DNA from: Eupeodes corollae
Taxonomy: Eukaryota; Arthropoda; Insecta; Diptera; Syrphidae
Direction of reading: 5' to 3'
Assembly: GCF_945859685.1 (NCBI RefSeq)
Contig: NC_079147.1
Span: 93,178,315 to 93,242,314, forward strand
Length of the DNA stretch: 64,000 bases
Positions 54,612-64,000 of the stretch are shown here, piece by piece. Position 1 is the first letter of the stretch; the number at the start of each line of letters is the position of its first letter. The notes under the pieces are model-generated. The model had not been told where the DNA came from. It made no database searches and worked only from the letters and a program-made list of their open reading frames with translations. The position numbers were made by a program, and so were the translations under genes.

Positions 54612-55637
54612 TAATTAACTTCCCATAGGAACTTATTGCAATGGGTCTGATTTGTCAAATTGAAAATTTTGAAATTTCTCGACTTTTCAAGGTCCCTAGA
54701 GTCGAAATAAAAGATTTTTAGAAAGATGTCTGTGCGTGCATGTATACGTACGTTCGTACGTCCGTACGTTCGTGACGTTTGTTTCGTCATCCATAGCTCA
54801 AGAACCAGTAGAGGTATCGCCTTCAAATAAGTTTTTTTATGCAGATAATAAGAAAGAAAGATGCAGAAAGGGCTCTCAAGAAAATTGCGTGGGTGGTTTT
54901 ATTACCATAGCAGTTAGAAAATAAGGTGAACATTTTGGTTTACCCTAAATATCTTTCGAACCAAAAACGCCAGAGACTTGATTTAAATTTTATATAATAT
55001 ATTGTAACATGATATCAAAGAAGTATATTTTTTGAAAAAAAAATCCATGTATCGGTTTTTTTTATGTATACAAAAAACTGAAAAAAAATTTTGTCACTTC
55101 CAAAATTTTACGACTAAAATATGTTTCCATCTCCAAAACAATTTTGTGCAACGAAAAATAATGTTGTTGACATCTGATAAAATTTTGAGAAAAATCGAAT
55201 TGACAGTTTTTTTTTATAAAAAATAAAAATCTAAAAAAAACATTACTCAAAGTTGGTAAAAATTGAATATCGATTGAAATATGTTTTCATAAACTTGAAA
55301 TTTAGGCCTCAAACTTAGTTTATCTTATAAGATATATTGTTTTTAACATTCTGAAAAATGTTGAGAAAAATCGAATTGACAGTTTTCTTACAAAAAATAA
55401 AATCCTTAAAAAAATTAATAAAAGTTGGCAAAAAATGATTTTTGACTCAAATAGCTTTTCAAAAATTAAAAATATTGACTTCAAACTTATTTTATTTTAC
55501 AGAAAATATTGTTTTCGATATTCAGTAATTTGGTAAAAAATTGATACGAGTACATATTGACACACTTTTAAGCAAGACATATCGACAGACGGGATGGGAG
55601 TTTTCAGTGTGGGTCGCATCCCAGCCTCTTTTTATTT
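54612..55637 (-). repeat. R1k interspersed repeat, copy 2
   Basis: About 1.03 kb, inverted relative to copy 1 (547-1447). It starts AACTTCCCATAGGAACTTATT and ends GTGGGTCGCATCCCAGCCTC. A tract of CGTACGTTCGTACGTCCGTACGTTCG-type tetranucleotides lies at 54746-54772. Internal related blocks (TGAGAAAAATCGAATTGACAG at about 55184 and 55362) suggest a repeated substructure. Confidence 0.8.
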
Positions 55638-55639
55638 TT

Positions 55640-56802
55640 TAGATTTTAGGAATGCGTTTAAAAAGGTTTTTTGGCCTTATATTGCTTTAAGTGCTAACAA
55701 TCCAACTCATTTTTGTCTATTTTTACATATCAAAGTTTGAATCTCTAAGAAAAATAAAAGGAATGAAGTTGTTAACCTCACCAATTTGTTGATTGTTTAT
55801 AGAGTGAATTGGTAATCTTGCATCTTATTTTCGCATTACGCAATGTATTTACAAAGAAATATATAAATGCAATGCTATAAGAAGTGCCACAATGCAAATA
55901 AGAGAACGAACTCAACATATATAAATATTTCGACAGTAGCGTGCAGGGCGGGCCCACAGTTTAAATATTAGGAAAGGGAAAGAGAGGTTGAAAAGAAGTG
56001 TCCAGGTCACGGTAGCTTGGCATGCTTGCATGAGCACGAACTAGCTCGCCGGAGGGGGGGTGGGTGTTCTTGCTACCGCAGCACTACACGGGGTTACGAC
56101 TTGCCATCTGTAACAAAATTTAAAAAAAAAAATGGAAACCAGAACTGTCCATGGGTTGATGGTTGATGGAGTTGACACTGGGAGGATTTGCCCACCCTTG
56201 TATCCGACGGATACCACCTTGGTTACTACAACCTCCTATTTATGTAGTAGTCCCTAACTCAACCTTTTGCTCCGCCAAACGCGCCTTAGTCTATGTGCGT
56301 CACCTCCATCCCAGTCCTAGGGTATCTAGCCGGCCATCCTAGCTAGAGTGAAAAAAAAAAGAAACAACCGCCTTCCCAAAGCAAAATACAAAAACAAACT
56401 GAAAATTCAGTTAAGGAAAGACCATGTTAACTTTTCTTTTATAACGTTATAATTTTTTTCAAATCATTTATTAAAACTTAATAAAATTATATATAAAAAA
56501 TACAAAAATAATCTACAATAATTAAAATTCTATAAAAACTAAATAAAAACTTATTAAAAATTATATAAAAAAAATTAAATACAAATTAAAAATAAGCAAA
56601 AATATAAGAAAATAAATAAGGGAATTAAAAAGAAGAAAAACCATCTGGTGTCATATACCACCATTTGGAATAAATAAAAACAATTATAAACCAAAATCGG
56701 TAAAAAAAGAGTTAGGTAAGAAAAGAAAATAATCTTACTTAGGGTTTGTTTCATTAAATTTGTGGGCTGCTCCACTGTAGTGCACTACGCCGGGTTGCTG
56801 CT
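55640..56802. other. Unassigned sequence including an old GC-richer repeat
   Basis: 55930-56350 is more GC-rich than its surroundings and shares the words GATACCACCTTGGTTACTAC and CAACCTCC with about 16819-16848. The rest is AT-rich. No coding region recognised. Confidence 0.35.
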
Positions 56803-57370
56803 TTATAGTCTGGGAGGCGACCGACCGTAGGGTACCCTACCTCATAAGCCGACTGGAATTAAGTGCCAGAAATGGATAGAGCATGACGTGGCATATACAA
56901 AACTGCAGGGCGGGCTAACTTTCGATGGGCCTTTTGGTGGCAAAATGGCTACTTCCGGTACCGTTTTTTGGTACATACCTACCTCATCAGCCGACTGCAA
57001 AATTGTACAACGGGTCTATTGGGAATAACTTACAGATTTCAAAACAGGAGGGCGGGCAAAAATAACTCGGGCAAACCGCTTGTCCACCCATCTCAAAAAA
57101 CGGTATTTTTGGTACGAACTTACCTCATCCGCCGACTAGACAAATGAGGTATCAAATGAAAGCTTAGACTCTCTAGATTAAGAATCCGTTGGGCGGGCTA
57201 ATTTTCGATGGGCCAAAAATGTGCCTGTCCAGCTGTTTTTGAAAAAAAAAATCAAAATACATTAACTTTTTACTTACCGAAATTTCAAAATTTTGTATCT
57301 CAAATTAAAGAAAAAAAGGGTGATTTGATTAGTTTCACTGTCAACTTAATAAAACCTTTAACTGAATCTT
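56803..57370 (+). repeat. Left long inverted repeat, built of about 141-bp units
   Basis: ACCTCATNNGCCGACT recurs at 56839, 56981 and 57122, and GGGCGGGC plus CGATGGGCC recurs at about 56907 and 57191, with a partial GGGCGGGC at 57051. The period is therefore about 141 bp, three units in the arm. Confidence 0.85.
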
Positions 57371-57789
57371 CATTAGGCATTGAAAAAACAAAACACATAC
57401 GAAATAACAAAAGTAATTATGTATATACAATACATATTTAATATGTTATAAATATATATAAATAATATATAGCATATATTTATACAAAAAATGTATTTTT
57501 TTTACTAATATTATAACGTACCTTTTTTCATTAACTGTTAAGCACTGTATGTATATATATACATATATACATATAGTATGCGCTCTAATAATTTTTTTAT
57601 TATTGGATTTATGTAAATCATATTTCTCATCATTTGTCAAGAAGTGTGAGCGAGTTTACCCATTATTTAAAGTGCAAAAATAAAACATAAAAACTATACA
57701 ATATATTTCTGTGATTAAAACTTAAATTTAATTTATATTTAAAGTTATAATACAAGTTTTCGGTTTTTGCAAAAATAATGAGTTCGGAA

Positions 57790-59090
57790 GTTAAAAATTG
57801 TTTCAATTTAGAGAAGAAATTTTTGAACAATGTGTAAACAAAATATTGATAAGAAAAAACAAAGGTTTAAAGTACGGTGACATAACAATACTACCAGACC
57901 ATTTATTTGGATACGATTCAAAATGTTATAAAAAATAAATTTAAAAAGGGACTATTTATTAGAACACCATAATACATCAACTAAAAGAACAAAAACATCA
58001 AATGTAAGTAAAGTATGTATTTTCAATTTAAAGTTAAAAAGAAATAACTGCAATTTAATGTAAATCTAAATGAAAACTGTAAGATAAGAGTCTGCTGAAG
58101 TATATAAAATATATTTTAATTAAAAAGTTGCGTACATCTATCTTTTTTTTATTTAATCAGGCTCAAATATGTAGTTCAACTACATATTTAGATCCAACTC
58201 AGCAGACAGAATCTCGTGATAAAAGTAGTACTTTAACGCCATTTTCACAACTTTGTGAAGTAAAAAATACTTTAAGAATCACAATGTTGTCAGAAACTAA
58301 TATGTTGTTTATTTTAGTCTCCACAAGGTCAAGCCAATAACCAGCTTGATAAAAATAAAGAAATGGAAACTGAGTCAACCATTAAGAATTCGTGTACTTC
58401 TCCCAAAATAAAGCAATGTATATTTTTCAACAAAAATGTAAAAAAGAAGGGAACTCGAAAGGAAAACATCATTATTTGTTCCTCTAAAAATATTATTGAA
58501 GATAAAAAAACACTACTAAATTTAAAAAATTGTACAAAGAGCTTTTCAAATCACAGAATTTGTAGAAATAAAAATATGGGTTTGTTTGAAAAATTTAATA
58601 GAAATAAGCGAAGAACAAGTTGTGCGTGGTATAACCTTAGAAAAATTCATAAGGACACTTTTGAAGCATTATCAGTTTTTTTTATTAAAGGAAATTGTAC
58701 AAATGTACGGCTTAAAGAATTGCAAAAGCGTTAATTTAGCAAGAGTTCAAATAATTCAAAATCTATATAGCTCTAAAAACGTATCTTCTGGTAATTTTTT
58801 TAAGAACATGAAAAATTTTGACTCCAGTTCAATTCTACCATGTTTTAAATCATTGTTTGAAAAAATAAATAGGACAATATTCATAAGTTGATTGTGGAAA
58901 AATGCAACAGAGGCAGATTGTGTAAAGCTTAATCCAAAAAATTTTGGATGGGAGCTAAAAAATGGCCAGTTACTATCACTTTGGTTTCAAGGCGACCCAA
59001 CTCCTCTAAATGTTATGGCATCATTTTAAATGAAGATGAAAATGAGCAAATAGAATATTTAAGTGATGAAGATTCTGATGACAATTGTTA
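57790..59090 (+). pseudogene. Decayed gene of the long-inverted-repeat element
   Basis: Pieces: IFEQCVNKILIRKNKGLKYGD and ITILPDHLFGYDSKCYKK (57809-57936); a possible intron with donor GTAAGT at 58001 and acceptor TTTAATCAG ending 58159; then a lysine-rich segment (58363-58734), TLEKFIRTLLKHYQFFLLKE (58640-58700), and near 58920-59030 NPKNFGWELKNGQLLSLWFQ followed by GDPTPLN and an acidic tail. The order resembles the DNA-binding N-terminus and C-terminal end of an uncharacterised insect transposon protein. I cannot name the family. Multiple frame changes are present and a catalytic core is not recognisable. Confidence 0.4.
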
Positions 59091-59419
59091 AAAATTTAAA
59101 GCTAATAAAAATGTTGTAATAGGTTTATAATTTTATTTTCATTTTGTTTATACTATTTATTTTATTGTTTTTATCTTAACTATTTTATTTTTAATATTAT
59201 AATTTAATATTATAATTATGTGAAATATGCAAAGTTCTTATTCCTATCTTTTGTTAAATGTATTATATCAAATTATATTATATTATATTTGTTTTTTGAA
59301 AAAATGAAGATAAATACTTCTATATTTCGTATGTGTTTTGCTTTTTTAAATACCTAATGAAGATCGAAAAATTTGATGCAGAAAATAATGCAATGTTTTG
59401 TATGTATGTTTTTAACATA

Positions 59420-60718
59420 AACGGTGATTTTTTAAGAGCTTGAGAACTTCTTTAAAAAAAAAACGCATAAAATTTACAAAATCTCATCGATTCTTTATTT
59501 AAAACGTTAGATTGGTCCATGACATTTACTTTTTGAAGATAATTTCATTTAAATGTTGACCGCGGCTGCGTCTTAGGTGGTCCATTCGGTAAGTCCAATT
59601 TTGGGTAACTTTTTCGAGCATTTCGGCCGGAATAGCCCGAATTTCTTCGGAAATGTTGTCTTCCAAAGCTGGAATAGTTGCTGGCTTATTTGTGTAGACT
59701 TTAGACTTGACGTAGCCCCACAAAAAATAGTCTAAAGGCGTCAAATCGCATGATCTTGGTGGCCAACTTACCGGTCCATTCCTTGAGATGAATTGTTCTC
59801 CGAAGTGAAATGGCCATAGGATCGCGAGCTGTGTGGCATGTAGCGCCATCTTGTTGAAACCACATGTCAACCAAGTTCAGTTCTTCCATTTTTGGCAACA
59901 AAAAGTTTGTTAGCATTGTACGATAGCGATCGCCATTCACCGTAACGTTGCGTCCAACAGCATCTTTGAAAAAATACCGTCCAATGATTCCACCAGCGTA
60001 CAAACCACACCAAACAGTGCATTTTTCGGGATGCATGGGCAGTTCTTGAACGGCTTCTGGTTGCTCTTCACTCCAAATGCGGCAATTTTGCTTATTTACG
60101 TAGCCATTCAACCAGAAATGAGCCTCATCGCTGAACAAAATTTGTCGATAAAAAAGCGGATTTTCTGCCAACTTTTCTAGGGCCCATTCACTGAAAATTC
60201 GACGTTGTGGCAGATCGTTCGGCTTCAGTTCTTGCACGAGCTGTATTTTATACGGTTTTACACCAAGATCTTTGCGTAAAATCTTCCATGTGGTCGAATA
60301 ACACAAACCCAATTGCTGCAAACGGCGACGAATCGACATTTCACGGTCTTCAGCAACACTCTCAGAAACAGACTCAAAATATTCTCTTCTGTACGCACTG
60401 TACGCATTCGTGTGGTTGGTTTAATGTCCAATAAAGTAAACTGAGTGCGAAACTTGGTCACAATCGCATTAATTGTTTGCTCACTTGGTCGATTATGTAG
60501 ACCATAAATCGGACGTAAAGCGCGAAACACATTTCGAACCGAACACTGATTTTGGTAATAAAATTCAATGATTTGCAAGCGTTGCTCGTTAGTAAGTCTA
60601 TTCATGATGAAATGTGAAAGCATATTGAGCATCTTTCTCTTTGACACCATGTCTGAAATCCCGCGTGATCTGTCAAATACTAATTCATGAAAATCCTAAC
60701 CTCAAAAAAATCACCCTT
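59420..60718 (-). mobile_element. mariner-type element with TA target duplication
   Basis: The 1299-bp element is flanked by TA (59418-59419 and 60719-60720). The inverted ends are AACGGTGATTTTTTAAGAGC and the complement of CCTCAAAAAAATCACCCTT. It sits inside the long-inverted-repeat element, so it is the younger insertion. Confidence 0.85.
59526..60608 (-). pseudogene. mariner-type transposase with two frameshifts
   Basis: The start is MNRLTNEQRLQIIEFYYQNQ at 60608, followed by the helix-turn-helix region RPSEQTINAIVTKFRTQFTL. A frameshift near 60385 leads to SIRRRLQQLGLCYSTTWKIL and PNDLPQRRIFSEWALEKL. Catalytic residues: Asp in LFSDEAHFWLNGY, Asp in WFQQDGATCHTA, and after a second frameshift near 59815 Asp in PPRSCDLTPLDYFLW. 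Counting across that shift gives about 34 residues between the second and third Asp, as in DD34D mariners. The C-terminus RMDHLRRSRGQHLNEIIF is complete. The remaining frame is clean, so the copy is relatively young. Confidence 0.85.
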
Positions 60719-60812
60719 TACATTTAGACAAATAATACCTACAGTTAAATACTGTGTTAAAATACTTGTTTTAAGTTATTTAAAAAAATTTTACCAATTC
60801 AGTTAAAGATTT

Positions 60813-61337
60813 TATTGAGTTGACAGTGAAACTAATCAAATCACCCTTTTTTTCTTTAATTTGAGATACAAAATTTTTAAATTTCGGTAAGTAAAAAGTT
60901 AATGTATTTTGATTTTTTGTTTCAAAAACAGCTGGATGGGTACATGTCATGCCCATCTACAATTAGTCCGCCCAACGGATTCTTAATCTAGAGAGTCTAA
61001 GCTTTCATTTGATACCTCATTTGTCTAGTCGGCGGATGAGGTAAGTTCGTACCAAAAATACCGTTTTTTGAGATGGGTGGACAAGCGGTTTGCCCGAGTT
61101 ATTTTTGCCCGCCCTCCTGTTTTGAAATCTGTAAGTAATTCCCAATAGACCCGTTGTACAATTTTGCAGTGGGCTGATGAGGTAGGTATGTACCAAAAAA
61201 CGGTACCGGAAGTAGCCATTTTGCCACCACAAGGCCCATCGAAAGTTAGCCCGCCCTGCAGTTTTGTATATGCAACGTCATGCTCTATCCATTTCTGGCA
61301 CTCAATTCCTACCCTACGGTCGCCTCCTGGGCTATTA
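60813..61337 (-). repeat. Right long inverted repeat
   Basis: Reverse complement of 56803-57370, with the AGTCGGCGGATGAGGT unit at 61027-61042 and AGTGGGCTGATGAGGT at 61168-61183. The outermost third unit is shortened relative to the left arm. Confidence 0.85.
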
Positions 61338-62844
61338 CCTGCAAGTAATCTTTTTTCTAAAGATCTATATAATATATATATATTCATTTTTTTGTTGCTT
61401 TTTTTTGGTTTAATATTTCCCATTTTTTCATTGCACTTGATCACTATCTATATTATAATTATCTACATATTTTTTTGTTCAATTTTACAGTATAATTAAA
61501 CACTAATTTTTTTACACGTCACGAAATCTCACACTACTGGTGCTGTTGTTGCTGAGGATGAGGGCACGGGGCACAGGTTGGTAGGTATATATATTTTCTT
61601 TTAGGGGTCACTGAGCAGGGATAAGTAATTTAATAATAATATTTAAATTTTAAGGTTGTTTTTTTTCGGATCCACTAGCACTAGTCCTATGGATGAAATT
61701 TGTAAAATTTTGTTTACGAACCGAAAATTCAATGTCGACGATCGCTTAAAAGTTTTTAGGGTGTACTTCAGTGGCGATTCCTCTCAGTTGGCTAGGTTGG
61801 CTGCGCCAACCCTAAAATTTCAGCTTAAAGACAAACAAATTATTTCTATAAAGACTTGAATAGGTACATAAAACAAAAAAACATTACATCCCAATGTGCT
61901 TAAATCATTATAAAACCAGCAAAACCTATATAGGAATAGAGCCATTTACTGCAACCCCTACGTGCTATATTAATCGCATACAAAGTTACTTTTTAATGCT
62001 TTGAATTTCAGTCTAGAGTTGGCGATAAAATTTGTCGCCATCAAATGACATTCAAAACTATACTATTATTCCCGATGTGCCGATATGCTATCTCATTCTA
62101 TCTTTAAGAACACACCAAAAAAATATTCACAAAAGTTGGCGCTACTAATATGCGCCAACGGAACAAGTAGAAAAATGCGAGAAATGTGTGTTTCTGCTTG
62201 GTCGTTTGTAGCTAGAGAGTCTCAGTGCGAAAATCATGAACACTAGGCCAAATTGCGCGATATATCCTCTTTTTTTAATGCGATATAGGCTTATAAAAAT
62301 CTGGCAAGCCTGAACCTGTGGAAAAAAATGCATTGGGATTGTAGTTGTAGCTGTGGGATATGGTTGTCTCTAGCTGTGTAGAAAACCCGAGTAAAAAATT
62401 GATGGTGTGTGCTTAGCTTACTGCTTGGTCGAATTTTTCTTGAAACTTAAATTGTAGTTTTCTCTTCAGTGGCGAAATTAATTAAAAAAAAAACTTTTAA
62501 CTATCATAAATTAAATAAAACGTATTAACATTTTCGACATGAGTGGTACATTTCTTAATATTTACAAGCATTTTAAAGGCAAAAAAAGTGGTCAATGAAT
62601 CTGTTTAATTTAATTTTTTTGAATTTTTTTGATAGTTCGTTATTTAAAAGTTCTTATTAGCGTGGCGATTTCATGTGGCAGTATTTTATAGGCGAATTGA
62701 ACTTTTCTTTAAATTTATTATCAAAAACTTTTTTTTTAAAATAAATAAACTTTATAGGTATAGATAAAACCTACGTAACGTGTTTTAAAACATAATTCAA
62801 TTGTTACAAAAAAATGGGCGTCAACGTGTTTCATGTAAGTTTTT
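61338..62844. other. AT-rich interval with small hairpins, no gene recognised
   Basis: The 67-codon frame at 61656-61859 (DEICKILFTNRKFNVDDRLK) has no domain I know. Three short hairpins with TTGGCG-type stems lie at about 61795-61810, 62020-62040 and 62135-62159. Confidence 0.4.
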
Positions 62845-63479
62845 GGCACGAGTACGATAACTTTGGCGACAAGATATAATAACGGTTTTTGGTAGAAGGG
62901 CTTAATACAAGCACTTTTTACTACGGGAGAGGGGGGTCTATCTGCCCCCGTTTAGGCGGTAGGGGTAATTTAAAAAAATTATTATTTTAAATGGAAAAAG
63001 CCAACATTCTGTTTTATTAGACTGTCTTAAATTCAAGCCAAAACTATGTGTAGTTTTTGAAAAATTTAATTTTAAACTCAAAATTTGAGTAAAAAAAGTT
63101 AAACAAAAGGTTTAAAGTGTAATTTTTATATTTTTATATATCTACCATTGTTTTTATTTCAGAATTTTCCTTTTATTTGTTTTTGATCAAAAACTGAAAA
63201 CTAAATTTTTCAATAATAACTACTATTTTAATTTAATTCTTTTTTTTTTGCTTGAGTCTTATTTTGATAGTAACAATGGTAGGTGCGAGTTTGGGTGTAT
63301 GCAACAGTGAGATCTGTGAGATCTTACTTAATTGTAAGTATCACCGTTATTTTTTAATTATTTTACCGCCTAAACGGGGGCAGATAGACCCCCCCTCCCA
63401 TAGTAAAAAATGCTTATATTTAGCCCCTCTACCAAAAACCGTTATTATATCTTGGCGCCAAAGTTATCGTACTCGTGCC
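62845..63479. mobile_element. MITE with about 120-bp inverted repeats
   Basis: 62845-62966 and 63358-63479 are inverted copies sharing GGCACGAGTACGATAACTTT, ATAATAACGGTTTTTGGTAG and GTCTATCTGCCCCCGTTTAG with few changes. The 390-bp centre is AT-rich and non-coding. The frame at 63252-63572 is mostly a translation of the right arm and is not a gene. Confidence 0.85.
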
Positions 63480-64000
63480 AGGGTTCTTATATTGAAAAAA
63501 AAAATATATTGGTACCTACCTACCGAGCTTAGATTTCATAATTCTAATTTCGATGATTCTTTTCACTTTTGATAAACTACACTACATACAAATAATCTAT
63601 CCAAAATGATGTTAGTTGCGTACGGCAGTATTTTTCTTTGGGGTTATGCAATCTTTTACATAGTACATTACTGCTCTTAAATAAGAAAATATCATTTGAT
63701 CTTTGCTGGGTTTCATAGATTATTGGGCATAGATAGTCCAGTCAACAAAATAATTTTGCTTGCAAGAAATAATGCTCTCTTGGTTATTTTTGTAAACATT
63801 CCCAAAGTCACCAGCCCAGGGCCGGAAACTGGACCTAAGAGGGGGGTAAATGTCTCCCCTTTTAACTTGTTGTGAATGCTTGTTAAACGAATCATAATAG
63901 CGGAAAAGTTAAAAGCAAGTTACTAACAAATTAAATTGCCTATAAAAAGGATATTTTTATGTTTTAGCTAGAATCATTTATAAGGGCGATGCGGGAAGTA
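63480..64000. other. Unassigned sequence to the end of the window
   Basis: No gene or repeat recognised. A 60-codon minus frame at 63713-63895 has no known domain. Confidence 0.4.

Larger units (their letters stand above)
56803..61337. mobile_element. Long-terminal-inverted-repeat DNA element (superfamily not assigned)
   Basis: About 530-bp inverted repeats bound the element: 56803-57370 and, reversed, about 60813-61337. They share long identical runs (for example GAGTCTAAGCTTTCATTTGA at 60992-61011 against its complement near 57154). Interior: a decayed gene on plus (57790-59090) and a complete mariner insertion (59420-60718). No target duplication could be fixed at the ragged outer ends. 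Long inverted repeats occur in several DNA transposon groups, so the superfamily is left open. Confidence 0.8.

Noticed and set aside
56803..61337. Polinton/Maverick assignment for the long-inverted-repeat element
   Set aside because: It is only 4.5 kb, and no polymerase, integrase or capsid frames are visible.
63252..63572. 106-codon plus frame
   Set aside because: Most of it is the right arm of the MITE at 62845-63479.

Overview
This window looks like gene-poor, AT-rich nuclear DNA from an insect, most likely a brachyceran fly. That placement rests only on the mix of transposon families and on the frequent TATGTA/TACATA-type words; no host marker gene is present. I found no convincing host gene, no ordinary tRNA or rRNA gene and no CRISPR. 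Almost every coding signal belongs to a mobile element, and nearly all of those are broken, so the window is a nested transposon graveyard with a few well-preserved members.

Layout. 0-10.8 kb: a 1-kb non-coding repeat (called R1k here), an RTE-like LINE (family A), a CR1/Jockey-like fragment (family B), and a third LINE (family C) split by an almost full-length LINE on the minus strand (family D). 11.2-13.9 kb: a PIF/Harbinger element with a Myb-like gene and a transposase. 14.1-20.2 kb: a tRNA-derived SINE, a gypsy-type gag fragment and a LINE scrap. 20.2-23.1 kb: a MITE and a dead piggyBac. 23.9-28.4 kb: a minus-strand family-B LINE, carrying a tandem duplication of its endonuclease region and interrupted by a 5'-inverted family-A LINE with a perfect 12-bp target duplication. 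29.9-31.6 kb: a cryptic inverted-repeat element. 32.5-38.2 kb: a nearly intact hAT with an 8-bp target duplication, a Tc1 end and a second, dead hAT. 38.2-41.7 kb: element A. 41.7-44.2 kb: a ZMYM1-like hAT. 44.2-46.6 kb: a Transib element with both ends present. 46.7-50 kb: a SINE, a MITE and a second piggyBac. 50.3-53.2 kb: element B. 54.6-55.6 kb: an inverted R1k copy. 56.8-61.3 kb: an element with about 530-bp terminal inverted repeats, containing a mariner. 62.8-63.5 kb: a long-inverted-repeat MITE.

Two items stand out. First, elements A and B share an uncharacterised nuclease-like protein (YSDNC-GQ-KN and GH-E-D signature) and an unusual layout: each end has an inward terminal repeat followed by an array of degenerate copies of the same motif facing the other way. 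Second, the Transib element encodes a RAG1-related transposase between termini that begin with the exact V(D)J heptamer CACAGTG, with 39 bp of matching terminal repeat and 5-bp flanking repeats differing at one base. All family names come from recognised motifs, without database searches.
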